From positions 79,753,594 to 79,817,593 of the forward strand of contig CATQJL010000001.1 in the NCBI GenBank assembly GCA_958299035.1: a stretch of 64,000 nt of DNA, written 5' to 3'. Each line of letters begins with the position of its first letter. The first letter of the stretch is position 1. The DNA comes from Cylicocyclus nassatus. Lineage: Eukaryota; Nematoda; Chromadorea; Rhabditida; Strongylidae. A model generated the notes under the pieces. That model worked only from the letters and a program-made list of their open reading frames with translations. It made no database searches and was not told the DNA's origin. Below, one piece after another: positions 34,265 to 45,778 of this stretch. The position numbers were made by a program, and so were the translations under genes.

Positions 34265-35690
34265 ATTTTTGCAATTAAAGTATATTACTGCTATGACCCT
34301 AGTCAACGACATGCTGCTTTTGATGCACTCTCATCTTCTATTCAAAGAATGATATCATGGTCTAAAGATTGAAATATCCCTGTAAACCCTTCCAAGACTA
34401 CTGTTATGCAATTACTCAGATAATCGCCGGGGGCAGGCGGTCCGCAAACTCGCGCTTTTCTGCAGGCGGTCAGCAGAATTTTGGGGCGTGGCCAAACCTT
34501 CAGCGGGCGGTACTTCCGCGTTCTGCCAGCGGGCAGCAATACAAAATTTTCGACGAGCACTCGTCAAATAATATCTTCCAGCGAGCGCTGGCCAAACTTT
34601 CAGCAAGCGTTCGGACTCTTTTTAGGTATTTTCGGGCGTACGTCGAGTGCAGGTAAGACTCTGTGTGGCAGAGGTGTCACCGTTGGTTTAATTACTCAAG
34701 TTTGAGGTACTTTCTCTCAGCGGAAAGTACCTGGGGGTTGCGCGGTCCTCCACAAAGGAACGTGCGGCCCTCGAAATTTTTTGCATATTCTCGCGGAAAG
34801 TCCGCGAGAATGCGGCCACTGCGCCGCAGCTAATCCATAAAGAAACCGCGATTGTTCTTCAAGCATTCGTCTTTAATTTTGCCAACTTTCTTCCAAATTT
34901 CTGCAAGCGGGCCGCAAAAAATCAACGAACTATTTTTCCGGTGCGCGCTTGCTCAAAATTCGCATGGCCGCCTGCCCCCGGCGGTTATCTGAGTAGGTGA
35001 ATCCTCTTTCCACACTTACAACTATGATGGTGTCGATCTTGAGTTCTCCAACCTCGTACGAGACCTTGACGTGATTATCAGTAACACACTCAATTTTTCC
35101 ACCCATATTGATTTGTTGTCAATAAATCTTCCTCAGCTCTTTTTACAATCTTCCATAATATACATAGTAATGATCCAAAGATTTTTCTGACCTTATACAA
35201 AAGCTACGTACTGCCACATCTTGAATACGCATCTCGTATGGAGCCCTTTTTTGAAAAAAATATTGAAAAACTTGGAAAAATTCAGAAAACTTTCACGAGA
35301 ATCCTCTTCTACAGATGTTACCCCGATTCAAGTTATCCCAACTGCCATCGTATCACGACTCAATTTCTTTCGCTTCATAGTCTAAAGTATAGGCGTATCA
35401 TAAATGATCTGGTTTTGGATTTCGCATATTGCATTTGGAGACTAGACTCTGGGCCAGTAAGTACTGGTTGTTTAGACCATGTAGTTAACGAGTAGGTAAG
35501 TTTAATCTATATTATCGCAGATTAGGCACAAAGAAACTTTCGATCACATTCTACTCATTTGTTTGTCGCACTTCAAGATGGTTATCATCCTTACCAGATG
35601 AAACAACTTCAAATGAAAACTCTGCCATCTTTCGTAGAAGACTGCAAAATGTTGATGTAATTCAGATTCTGAAAATATCTGATTTTTAGT
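34265..35690 (+). mobile_element. CR1-like LINE, 3' part, copy C
   Basis: Begins within the RT just after the YADD position (VYYCYDPSQRHAAFDALSSS, then NIPVNPSKTTVMQ) to 34414, is split by a MITE (34415-34993), and resumes with YNYDGVDLEFSNLVRDLDVI. The carboxy domain at 35238-35495 reads EKLGKIQKTFTRILFYRCYP and is followed in another frame by LPDETTSNENSAIFRRRLQN, matching copy B at 42.99-43.38 kb. Several frameshifts. The 3' untranslated part probably runs on beyond 35690. Confidence 0.75.
34415..34993. mobile_element. GC-rich 579-bp MITE inside LINE copy C
   Basis: Inverted ends CTCAGATAAYCGCCGGGGGC (extending to AGGCGG) with TA on both sides (34413-34414, 34994-34995). The interior has further short inverted runs (CGCGGAAAGTCCGCG) and no real gene; the overlapping frames on both strands reflect its GC-rich palindromic composition. 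Removing it rejoins the LINE ORF. Confidence 0.8.
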
Positions 35691-37187
35691 GACTGCTTCC
35701 AACCCGATGTCCCTCAGCCTTCTAGTTGTCAATCAGTTGCTGTTATGTTCGCCATGGCTTCCATTCCCTCTTCAGAGCTTCGCTTTCGCAGGAGTCCTAT
35801 CGTCGTTTTCCTGACTGATGTATCGCTTCGGTTCGGATGTGCCGTGTTTCTGCCTGTTATTGCTGCCATCTACTTCTTTTCCCCCATTAATGTTTCTGAG
35901 AGTGTTTTTGTTGCTGCAGTGCTTTACCATGATTAGTTTTATCAGCCTGTCGTATATCAAGGAAACTGTATCTTCACCTCACCGCCCCTTGCCTTACCTC
36001 AGGTCTTTTCAAAAGTCATCATTAACAATTATTATCTTCATGCCTAGTACCTCAGCCATATCTTGCCTTCTCCCAGCCTATTCCTCCTCGGAGCCAGCCT
36101 CCGCCCGTAGCCTCGCTGACACCAAATCGGGGGTATCATTGAGACAGCAAGATGCTGAAGTCTAGTCTTTAACCAGCCTTACCTGCTGCTTATTCTTTAT
36201 GTGGAGAGCTTACTAGCCGTTGATCGGGGGCCTTGTTTACCTCACATTTTATCCCATTAGTCAACCATGTTCGTTCAGTGTTACGTCTTCTGTTCATTCC
36301 ACTTTTCGTTTTTTTTTTGTTTCTGGCACACCTATCGAGTGTATTGTAAAACAAAAAAATAAAAAAATAATGCTTGTGAGTTGTGCTACAAATTGGCATA
36401 AGGGGCAAGGTTTTGAGCCAAGAAATTTCAACGCAAACAAATAATCGCTGCGGTCCTTCTGCGCGTGAGAATATCTCGAGCGCAAACCAGTTGTGAAGCT
36501 TTTGCTGTAAAAAGAAGTAAAATTCAAAACATTTTCGTTCAAAAAAAGAAAGCTGTTTTCTGCTTCAGCGACAAGAAAATTCCAAAGTAGCAAAGCGAAA
36601 ATTTGGCTTCTATAAAGTGATCGCGAAAGGTATGGTACTCGGCTCGAATTATTTGCAATATACTCTAACAAAAAATTGTTTGTGAGAAGCATACTTAGCG
36701 CTGCTGCACAACCGAATGTTATCTATACAAGCAGTACTGTTTGTGCTATTTTACTGCACTGTAGAGTAAGCTATGATTCCTCAAAATCAAATAAGTTAAA
36801 AAAAATCCCTGGCAATCTTCGGATACGACATTTTTCCCGATAAAGCTACAACAACTAGCAGCGCTTATTGAGTTGTCAAAGAATTGATGATTGCAATAGT
36901 GTTTAATGGAGGCATGCTATTTCTGAAAAAGTTGTAGAGATCGGACTTCAAAATTTGGAAAAACTGCACTTTCTGTTACAAGGTAATATTTATGCATTTG
37001 CGTACGAATTTTTAACTGTTACCGATCAATTGATCATTCGACATGCGTTGTGTATTCAATCAGCGCCTTCTGATTCCAGCACAAAGGTCAAATTCAGAAA
37101 AAAATTTTGTTCATTTACTGATATATTTATATAGCAGAAAAAAATTGAAACTTTGGAAATAAAGACTTATCAAATCTGTGACACGGA
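35690..37187. other. No gene recognised; possible LINE 3' UTR at the start
   Basis: Open frames at 35745-36165 lack motifs and lie in what should be the LINE 3' region. Nothing else supported. Confidence 0.35.
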
Positions 37188-37382
37188 ATGATTCCGAACT
37201 TACGCAACCGCAGCTTTTTATATGCTTCCTTGCTCTCGCCTAATCAAGTTTCATGTCACAGTTCCACAGGTGCGGGTCCACAAAAGCCACATTCGTCAAC
37301 AAAACTTCTAAGCACAGCAAATAACGATGACATTATGAAAACAAATCCACTTATAAATGCGTACGATTCTCACTTTTCTGGT
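37188..37382 (+). CDS. Possible first exon with a mitochondrial-presequence-like start
   Basis: 65 codons starting MIPNLRNRSFLYASLLSPNQ, rich in Arg, Ser and Leu without acidic residues for about 50 positions, the composition of a matrix targeting sequence. A second coding-looking stretch after TATGATCTAG (37449 on) reads FGFEVTEFRKAYEEQKRYRR, then YSFFMLFCDFH. The phases of the nearest donor (37382) and that acceptor do not match, so the join is unproven. Family unknown. Confidence 0.3.
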
Positions 37383-37899
37383 TAACTACACGGTTCATTT
37401 CAACATTGCGCTTGTGTTTCTGAATAAACAAGTATATGATCTAGTTTGGATTTGAAGTTACCGAATTTAGAAAGGCCTACGAAGAGCAAAAAAGATACCG
37501 TCGGTATTCTTTCTTTATGTTATTCTGTGACTTCCATAGTTTTGAAAATTCACCTCCCCCCCTCCTCCCAAACTCCTTCCTGTTTGTTACTAGTGACAGA
37601 AATAAGTTCCGAGCGTTGCAGTTGTTTGCTGCTCAAAGAACTCCTGACTATAACATCAAAGCTAATTTATAGTATATAGAAAACGGTTTGAATGCTTTGC
37701 ACTTTTGACATATTCTATCCATTTGTGATATATTCTGATAACCAATTTCTTGATTTTGGAGCACTCAGCCGAATAATTTGGCATGGCAACAGAAAATTAG
37801 GAAATTGAAAGGAGTATCGACATGCTAGTATCTGAGTATTCGTCCAGGGGGTTCGCAAAGGGATCCAAGATTGTTTTGTTTTTCCCATCAGACACATAA

Positions 37900-38508
37900 T
37901 TCTTGGGCGCAAAGAAGCAAAAATGTGAAAATGATGATGCGCATAAAGAAAATTAGCCATAACCAATTTTTTGAATAGTAGTGGTGTCTGTAGCATTGAT
38001 AATTGTCGGTTTTTTTTCGAAAAAGTTGTTAACTATTACGTCTGCCCCTGCATCTTGCACTTAAGAAAACGCCATTCTTAAATCATACGTACGCTTTACT
38101 ATTCGTGCCTGGAATTTGTTCTACTTACTCAAACTATGAGAAAGGGTGCTCACATAGCAGGGCTAAAACCAGGAAGATTTGACTTTTGGTTTGACCTAAT
38201 AGCGCTCTTGCCAATATTCATTGCCAAGTATTCAGCATACGTGGCTCATCCTGTGCTTTAGTTTTGCCGTGGAAATAGCACCATTTTGTACATTCTTTGT
38301 GATAATACCAATTTCACTTACCAGTATCAATGCCGCATTTTCAAAAGAGGGAATGCAATATGTACATTGACGAGGACACGCTATGATTTTTAATGATTTT
38401 GTTGCCACACATTGCTGACATATCACGAAGTTCTGGACTTCATTCAAATGCGAATAACAAAAGTGATTGAACACCGGGTTTCTAGTCATTAAGATTTTGG
38501 AATGCCAG
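37900..38508 (-). CDS. Possible gene with a Cys-rich exon and a C-terminal membrane anchor
   Basis: Exon 38322-38508 is flanked by TTTTTTTGCTCAG and GTAAGTG and reads WHSKILMTRNPVFNHFCYSH, later VICQQCVATKSLKIIACPRQ, CTYCIPSFENAALIL; it holds C..C and C...C..C groups. Downstream, about 37990-37905 on the same strand, a frame reads YYSKNWLWLIFFMRIIIFTF, LLLCAQELCV, stop: a likely membrane anchor. The connecting splice sites do not join in phase as I read them, so the model is partial. No family recognised. Confidence 0.35.
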
Positions 38509-39039
38509 CTGAGCAAAAAAAAACGCTAAAACATTAGCAGGAGCATACTCTTAAGAGAGACTAATAAGCTCGGTCTCCAAATTCATATTACGATAGCAAT
38601 AAAAAATACAGTTTTCTTGAAACATATATTGTCTTGCTGGCTTCTCAGCACGTTACTGCGGTTCACCAGCATGCATGGAAGGGAACAAGGTCGACGCAAT
38701 AAGTGGCTTATTTGTGCAGGACTATCTTGTGCATGACGAAGGCTGGAGAGCTCAGATGCTATAGTTAGATAGAAGTCTGCTGAGGCTGTTCTGTAGACTA
38801 TTTACGCTTTTGAGAGCAACTACCTGCAAAAAAGTTTTCCCAGAGAGTTTGAAAAATCGACCATATTTTTTTCAAAAAATGCACATTTCGAGTAAGTGAC
38901 TTTGTCTTCTCGTTCTACACACGGCCAACCAAATCTTTGATTACTGCAAACATTGTTGGTGTAATGCCTCCGACATGTTTTGGATCCATCATCCAGGCAT
39001 GGCGATCCCCGCAAAAGCGACTTTAGCTGCGAAAAAGAG
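38509..39039. other. No gene recognised
   Basis: A minus frame at 38820-39104 overlaps the start of the next repeat arm and shows no motif. Confidence 0.35.
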
Positions 39040-39600
39040 CTGCAGTCCGAGCCGAATTTCCGCCTACCTTGACTTTTGAGATGGTACAGGGCTACCACCT
39101 TCACTTTTAAATTTTGGATTTTTTTGCTAAAACTAAAAAAAGGAAAATAAGCAAAAACAACGGAAAAGAAAGTATTAAGAGCATTTTTCTATGTCATTTT
39201 TAGGAACTCGCCGTCGCCTACTGCCAGCATCTGAAGACCATCACCGACATGGACGCATCTACGCCTCAGCACTCTCTACGGTTTCGTAAAGCAAAGCTTC
39301 ATGATGACTTCGGATAATTGAAGGCTCTTACCCAACGGTCCTCTTTAGGGCCAATGACTGTAACCCAACGGCCCTCTTTAGGGCCACAAATACGATGAAT
39401 ACAGCGGCATTAGCTAGACTTTACGTATTTTATTAAGTAAATTTTGTTATAACGTCCTGCGAAGAAAGTAGGTCGATCCAGACAGTAACCACCGAGAACC
39501 AGAATTTCGAATAATAAAATAGCGAAAATCATGCGAAATTTCACTGTTATAAATGAGATTTATTATTTATTCAAATTTATTCATTCATCTCTTGCGGTCA
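39040..39600. mobile_element. Left arm of a hAT-type palindromic element, truncated
   Basis: Matches the outer arm of the element at 13034-14827 (CTACCTTGACTTTTGAG-TGGTACAGGG-TACCA, GGAAAATAAGCAAAA) and, at 39415-39550, TTATTAAGTAAATTTTGTTA, GCGAAGAAAGTAG-TCGATCCAG-CAGTAAC and CGAGAACCAGAATTT. The terminal CAGAGGTGCGA is lost and no right arm follows. The arm carries a histone-like relic (39205-39395). Confidence 0.65.
39205..39395 (+). pseudogene. Histone H4 3'-end relic with two histone-type stem-loops
   Basis: About 39212-39294 aligns with H4 carboxy-terminal coding sequence with small deletions: GCCGTC-CCTAC, then AAGACCATCACCG-CATGGAC (codons K-T-I/V-T-x-M-D), then ACTCTCTACGGTTTCG (T-L-Y-G-F-G) and TAA. 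Downstream, CCCAACGG-CCTCTTTAGGGCC occurs at about 39331-39350 and again as CCCAACGGCCCTCTTTAGGG, CCACAAAT at about 39373-39400: a 6-bp stem, 4-nt loop and flanks as in metazoan histone mRNA 3' ends. The related arm at 57.7-57.8 kb carries the same block on the other strand. Known: this stem-loop is specific to replication-dependent histone genes. Inference: capture of a histone gene end by the transposon. Confidence 0.55.
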
Positions 39601-39635
39601 CACCAAGCAGTCGTGTCAAACTTGCTCTATTCTAT

Positions 39636-40586
39636 AATGGCTTCCCAGCGTCGAAATGCTAAATCGAAGAAGGCTGACAAATCTGCAATTCGTCTGATAT
39701 GGAGCATTACGCACCTTCTGTCGATATAATGAGCATCATACAAGAAGAGGAGGAAGGTAGCTTTTAAGGCAACTTCATTCGATCCTAGATGGAAAGGCCC
39801 CAGAGGCCTTACCACTGCTTGACCGTTTGGTTAGCTTGATTAGGCCGGTTACGAAGGACCTTATTGTTCAGGAAAAACGTGCAAGCTCAATTGTTGTTTC
39901 GGGTGTGCCTGAGCTGGATGATGCACTAGCATCAGAACGCCAGCTGCACACTGAAAAGGCTGTTATCGTCGACTCTAAAAATCGTGACGACGGTCTGCAG
40001 TACGGCCAGTGCGCGCCGCACGGCACTGCCGCTTTAGCGTAAGGCAATCTTGTTTCTCAGAAGTGTAGGATCCCTGCGGTAGCCATGAAAGTCCCTGCAA
40101 GCAAAAAAGATGCAAAAAGAAAAAGAAAAACCACAAGAACTCACCTTCCATGTAATTTGGGCGAATCACTAGGCGGCAGTGCCGTGCGGCGCGCACTGGC
40201 TGCACTGCAGACCGTCGTCACGGTTTTTAGAGTCGACGATACGTCCATTGGACCAAACTAGACTTTGAAACGAGACCAATTGAGGTGTATAGAATGGGGA
40301 AACCCAGTAGTAAGCCTCGTCTAATTAAGTGCGTGTTCTCCTCCCAACAATTCTATTTTAGCGCTCTCAAAGAAGCACCACAGCTACGCACCCTACCCGA
40401 TTGTGAACACATATTATTCGCCGTTCGATGACTCGGGAAGAAAGAGATTATGAAAAAACTCTGAGGCAGCAAGCGCATGAACTGAATAAAGAACACGGTG
40501 GTAGCAAAGTTTTTGTTGTCCATAGAGGGCAACTTGTTAGAGCTGCAGACATTCCAAATATCAAGGTTTCGTCACAAAAAAACTGA
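39636..40586 (+). pseudogene. LINE ORF1, disrupted
   Basis: Starts MASQRRNAKSKKADKSA (basic). After a frameshift the central block reads PEALPLLDRLVSLIRPVTKD, EKRASSIVVSGVPELDDALA. A 140-nt-loop inverted duplication (39965-40240) then interrupts it. The carboxy part is intact: VYRMGKPSSKPRLIKCVF, SMTREERDYEKTLRQQAHEL, NKEHGGSKVFVVHRGQLVRA, stop at 40584-40586. This is the arrangement of CR1-type ORF1 proteins (RNA binding, chaperone-like role by analogy). ORF2 follows directly. Confidence 0.7.
39965..40240. repeat. Inverted duplication of ORF1 sequence, about 67-bp arms
   Basis: Arms 39965-40033 and 40173-40240 are inverse copies (GTCGACTCTAAAAATCGTGA, CGGTCTGCAGT-C-GCCAGTG) with about five mismatches; loop about 140 nt. 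The left arm reads in frame with ORF1, so the right arm is the added copy. Confidence 0.8.
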
Positions 40587-40589
40587 CCA

Positions 40590-43383
40590 CTTGCTCGGAC
40601 CCCTCCAAGATATTTGTTTTTTACTGAATGCTAGAAGTTTGATAAATAAGTTTTTTGAGTTTCGTCATTTATCCACCTCCATAAACCTGCACTTGTTTTT
40701 GTCACTGAATCCCGGCTCAATAGTAATATATCCGATAAAGAAGTTTTGGGTAATCTTCCATACAACCTTTTACGTTTTGATCGCAAACACAAAAGGGGCG
40801 GTGGAGTATGCGTACTCATTCGATACGATCTAGCTTTTCGCAACATTGATCAAAAGCTTTCTTTACCCACTGACCTACTGGTTTTCGATCTATTCGTCAA
40901 TCCTGTTGAAAGTATAAGATTTGTACACTTATATCGACCACCTAGCCAAACATCCTCTCAAGACAAAGAGCTTATTGGCACCCTAGAATATCTGGCTACA
41001 TTTGCAAAAAAAAACACTATTCTTTTGGGAGATTTCAATCTTAATGATGTGGACTGATCTAAGATGAAGGCAATTTCATCCTCCTCTTCCCGTTTTATAC
41101 CACTTTTTGAGTGTCTGGGGCTCTCACAAATTGTCAAACCCCCCACCAGGAATGCGTCAATTTTAGATCTTATTTTTACAAGACATATCGTCATAATATC
41201 GTCTCCAAAATCCAGATACTTCCCCTTTAAAGCAATATCACAATATTCTATCTTTTCAAATAGCCTTGTCTACCTCTGGTCTTTGTGATATCTCTGAACA
41301 TTCGTCAACGCGTGACCACTCTAATGCAGATACGTCTTCCATAAAAAACATCTTGTCCAGCATCAAATGGTTTGGTGTATTTGACGGGTATTCCGACATA
41401 GATGAAGTCTACAATCGTTTTCTCCGTATAATCCAAGACCTAAATTTACGTTATGTTCCCTTTAAGCAAGTTAGCCCACCTTTCCTGAAATAAATCAAAA
41501 CATACACAAAACCTCTGGCTTCAGCGAATAAAATTGTATTTGAATCTTCAGATTCCTCTGGATTCTTCAGATTCCTCTGGAGATTCTTACAGTACAAACT
41601 GTTTCTGAAGAATTATCGTTTCATTTGAAGCTGAAACAAAAGGAGAAGAAATTGGCCAGAAAAGCTTATAATCGCAACCTTTGGACACATTTGAAAAAGC
41701 ACTTGAAAGGAAACAATTTTTTGGTTCCCTACAAGATAAAAACGGGAATATTTATCATACTTCTATTTTTAAAGCTGAAGCTCTCGCAAGCCATTTTGAT
41801 ACCGTATTTTCTGATCCTTCCCCTACCTCTCCCACATGTTTAACAGAACTTCGGAGTCTTGCCCTCCGCCAAAGATAGATCCCTACGTTGTACGCAAGCT
41901 TCTGCGGAATGTGAGCCCAGCATTGTCAACAACATCTGATTATATCCCGGCTATTTTTTACAAGATGTTCGCTGATGAGTTGGCCCTTCCATTAACACAT
42001 ATTTTTAACTTGTCATTGTTGGATGCAGAAGTACCTCACCTTTGGAAATCTGCCATCGTCACCCCATTACCAAAGACCTCACTCAACCCTCAGCTCTCCA
42101 ATTACAGGCCAATAAGCATACTTCCTACACCGTGCAAAATATTTGAGAAGATTATAACAAGGAATCTGCTGCAATGGCTTGAGGAGATAAAATGTCTTCC
42201 AGAACAGCAGCATGGATTCCTGCACGGTAGATCAAACGGTACACAGCTCCTCGACTGTCAATTTGATTGGACAGTAGCATTAAGTTTGAATCAGTCTATA
42301 GATGCTGTCTATTTTGACCTAAGGAAAGCATTCGACATTGTTGATCATAATCTTCTCTTGGCCAAATTAGAGAATTCAGAAATTAGAGATTCGCAGTTAA
42401 GATGGTTCCAATCCTATTTTAGCGAGAGGAAATTTTCGGTTCGAGTTCTTGACAAAATGTCAATGTGCGACAAGAAACTGTAAATCTGGTGTTCCACAAG
42501 CAGTGTCTTATCACCAGTTTTGTTCGCTGTATACACTATTGACTTACCTCACTTCCTCATCGTTGATCCCAAAATTAGGGTTGCCATGTATGCTGACGAT
42601 GTTAAGATCTATATCGCTTATGACCAGAACGACAAGGTTAATGCTGATATTGCATTTGTAACTCGATTTAGATGAATGCTTGAGCTAGCATATGGAATAC
42701 CAAGGTGAATATTCCAAAAGCTGCACTATTCCTATTGGAAGAACGCTTATTGAACCGGAAAAAAATCTGATAATGCAAGTTTCTGATCAAAAATCTGGGC
42801 ATTTATACTGATTCGAAACTTAGATATTCTACTCATATTGACGAAAACAAAGCGACCCGAATACTCTATGAACTAATGCGCACCGTTCAATCCACCGATC
42901 TCAAGTCTTTAGTGAGAATTTGCAAATGTTTTTCCAGTGGTTGGATACTACAGCTATGTGTTCCTACCTTGAAAAAAGACATTGAAAAATTATAAAAAAA
43001 AATCCAGAAAACCATTACCAAATTTGTATTCTATCGTGCCTACATTAATGCAAATTATCCTTTCAATCTACCTGATTATAAGACTAGAATACGCAAATTA
43101 GGTCTCAAAACACTTTTCTGTAGAAGAATTTTAGCAGACATTCTGATGGCCTTCAAAATTCTACGAATTGAGGTAAGTTTGAAACCCAGTAAATACTGGT
43201 TTTTTCGACCTATTAGTGAACGCCGAGCTTCTTTCAATTTGACTACTTCTAGATTTGGCAGGTACAATGTTTCACTACAACGTAACAATTTCTTTTATCG
43301 AGCAACCTCAATTTTGAACAAGCTACCGCCTTCTTTCTTATCTATGAATTCAAGTGCTCATTTGAAGAACGCTTTGAAATAAG
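40590..43383 (+). pseudogene. LINE ORF2: endonuclease, reverse transcriptase, C-terminal domain; disrupted
   Basis: Endonuclease: ICFLLNARSLINKF at about 40610, RKHKRGGGVCVLIRYD at 40782, LLGDFNLNDVD at 41025. RT: AIVTPLPKTS, NYRPISILPT at 42100, QHGFLHGRSNGTQLLD at 42208, VYFDLRKAFDIVDHN (motif A) at 42307, YADD (motif C) at 42589-42600. The motif B region GVPQ-AVSYHQF has a frameshift. Carboxy part KIQKTITKFVFYRAY and LKPSKYWFFRPISERRASFN, ending LKNALK at 43383. Role: target nicking and target-primed reverse transcription. At least five frame changes or stops, so not active. Confidence 0.8.
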
Positions 43384-43716
43384 TAGATATTCTTCAACTA
43401 CTGGGAATGGAGGACGTTGTATGATACTATCTTTACACCATGTTTTGGAGGTGGAATGCAAGTACCTTTAGTTCCTTTCCTTTAGTTCTGCTTTCAATCG
43501 TATAGCTCTCACCGCTAGGAACCTTTTTTTTAACAAACGTGAAGTAGCTCTTGTCTTACTATCACTGTGAAAGTACCCAATCCTTATGATTCACGCACTG
43601 ACTCAGTCCTACACACATGTCTATCATTCCCAATGTTAGACACTTTGATCTTACAATCACTTATTAGTTCGTTTGCGCAAACACGGAGGAAATGAAGCAA
43701 AAATTCAACGCATGTA

Positions 43717-44647
43717 CAGGGTGGGGCAAAAGTCTGGGAGCCTACTTTGCAGTGCTGTCAATCAAACAACTACTGATGAATTTGGCTCCAAACTTGAGCC
43801 ACTTATTGCTACGATCATCCTCTACAAATCACACTCTGAATGGCTGAAAATGCTTGCCACATGTTTTTGTAGGAATTAGATTTATCAAACAAATGCTTCT
43901 GCAAAGCGAAAAATGGAAATTTTTTTTGGTCTTCACAACTTATTTCATAGCTAAAGATACAGTGGATATTCTAGAGCAGCTCAATGTACACAATGTAGAG
44001 AAGACCTTGCGCTATCAGCTCGTAGTCTTTGCGTTTGTCAGATATCATTCTTTCGAAAACGCAAAATAAAAATTTGCGAATAGAACCTGCGTGCCAGTGG
44101 CCATTCTTCTTTAAAAATAAATTTGAAAGCTATAGGAGCACAGCAGGCACTGAATTCTAGGCTATATTCTTTCCATGAGTCTTCTATGCAAGAATGTACT
44201 TGAGTTCGATCGATTAAGCAATTTCAATACTTTTCAGATTACGATTCTTCGCTCCCGTTCGCGCCATCGCATCCATATTTCCAGTATGCGAGTACACTGG
44301 CCTTCAATAAAAATTCCAGAATTTTTCCTAAACACTGCCAAAAAAATTTCCTCGCAGCACGTTGTAGCCAAAAGCTTGCTCTATCACATCACATGCTTGC
44401 CTGGTGAAAGCAACAGTTATCGTAAAGGCGTGGGACGAATTTTATCACGACTGCGTGCCACGACAGGCGGAGTTACCAACATTTCGAAGGGCTGCTATAA
44501 GCCAAAAGAGGCAATCTCAAAATTCGAAAGCAGCGCTGTACTTGCACAGGTTCGATTTATGTGTACACCGATTTTTTTATTCCTAGGCACTTTCCTTCTG
44601 ATTTTATCTGAAAAAGTATTAGGCTCCCAGACTTTTGCCCCACCCTG
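43717..44647. mobile_element. Tc1/mariner-like element, 931 bp, decayed
   Basis: CAGGGTGGGGCAAAAGTCTG (continuing GGAGCCTA) and its inverse at the ends, TA on both sides. On the plus strand a frame near 44280-44330 reads VHWPSIKIPEF, and near 44404-44470 ATVIVKAWDEFYHDCV, RQAELPTFRRAAI, which resemble the W-P-x-x-S-P-(D/E)-L and the A-W...V...R...A-x-I-x-A tail of Tc1-type transposases. Much of the gene is missing. The next element begins 7 bp later. Confidence 0.65.
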
Positions 44648-44653
44648 TATGTA

Positions 44654-45593
44654 TTAGGTAGTCCGGAAATTAATGCAGGTTTTGAATTCCAACCGCAATA
44701 AGTCATACACTTCTCATTTCTAAGTAGGATGCAATACATCATTCGATAGAGCAAAGCAAGCTCTACAAGATGGCGGTCTTGATTTTGCAACAGCTCTAAT
44801 CCACCACGAGTTTCGAGCCAAAAACTAAAAAGATTCAACTACTCAAAAAATCGTAACTCAGTTCATAAAAATCCTACAGAATTCTAACTCGCTCACGTAA
44901 ACACTGTCCACATAAGACGTATATGTACGCCGTTGCCGTATTTTTTTCTCGGTTAGACACCAAGAAAACGAAGATTTTCATGTTTCTGCCAAAGTGATCC
45001 TGTGCCGTTCCCACATAAGTAGTTGTATACTACTTTACCTGTAGAAGTACAAACGTAAATTTCCAGCTCTCTACAAGCTTTAGTTTTCGAGAAATATCGA
45101 ATACACTTTTCCTAGTCATGTGGTTCAAGCTAAAATTCAAATTTCTCGAGAACTGAAGCTTTTAGAGAGCTGGAAGTTTACGTTTGTACTTCTACAGGTA
45201 AAGTAGTATACAACTACTTATGTGGGAACGGCACAGGATCACTTTGGCAGAAACATGAAAATCTTCGTTTTCTTGGTTTCTAACCGAGAAAAAAATACGG
45301 CAACGGCGTACATAGATGTCTTATGTGGATAGTGTTTACGAGAGCGAATTAGAATTTTTGTAGGATTTCTATGAACTGAGTTACGATTTTTCTCGATTTT
45401 TTGAGTAGTTGAATCTTTTTAGTTTTTGGCTCGAAACTCGTGGTGGATTAGAGCTGTTGCAAAATCAAGATTGCCATCTTATAGAGCTTGCTTTGCTCTA
45501 TCGAATGATGTATTGCACCCTACTTAGAAATGAGAAGTGTATGACTTATTGCGGTTGGAATTCAAAACCTGCATTAATTTCCGGACAACCTAA
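44654..45593. mobile_element. Palindromic element family A, complete (940 bp)
   Basis: Ends TTAGGTAGTCCGGAAATTAA and its inverse, TA on both sides. The two arms (about 470 bp each) are nearly exact complements, meeting near 45120 with a very short centre. The ends resemble the mariner-type ends at 3929 and 63019. The frames on both strands reading LETRGGLELLQNQD and LALLYRMMYC are mirror products of the palindrome. Partial copies: 7963-8223 and 10600-11291. Confidence 0.8.
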
Positions 45594-45778
45594 TATGTAT
45601 ATATGTATAATGGACAATGGATTGATGGATGGATCAATAGTTTGGTCGATGGATTGACTACTGCATCACGTACCACCAAAAGTGATTTCGTATATCTCCG
45701 TGTTCTTGAGCAATATGTTCTACTAACCATTATACTGATATGGGATCAAAGCTTCTAACAATGTGTTATATCTTTCAG

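Larger units (their letters stand above)
39636..43700 (+). mobile_element. CR1-like LINE, most complete copy (B)
   Basis: Holds ORF1 (39636-40586), endonuclease (about 40590-41290), RT (about 41690-42660) and carboxy-terminal domain (about 42980-43383) in order, with several stops and frameshifts. 3' untranslated sequence follows to about 43700, where a Tc1-like element begins at 43717. The 5' end abuts the palindromic-element arm at 39.6 kb. Copies A, C and part of D are relatives. Not functional as it stands. Confidence 0.8.

Noticed and set aside
34342..34705. Five overlapping frames of 60-95 codons on both strands
   Set aside because: They come from the GC-rich palindromic MITE inside LINE copy C; no splice sites or motifs.
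35745..36165. Plus frames reading MFAMASIPSSELRFRRSP and MYRFGSDVPCFCLLLLPS
   Set aside because: They overlap in different frames directly after the LINE ORF and fit its 3' untranslated region better than a gene.
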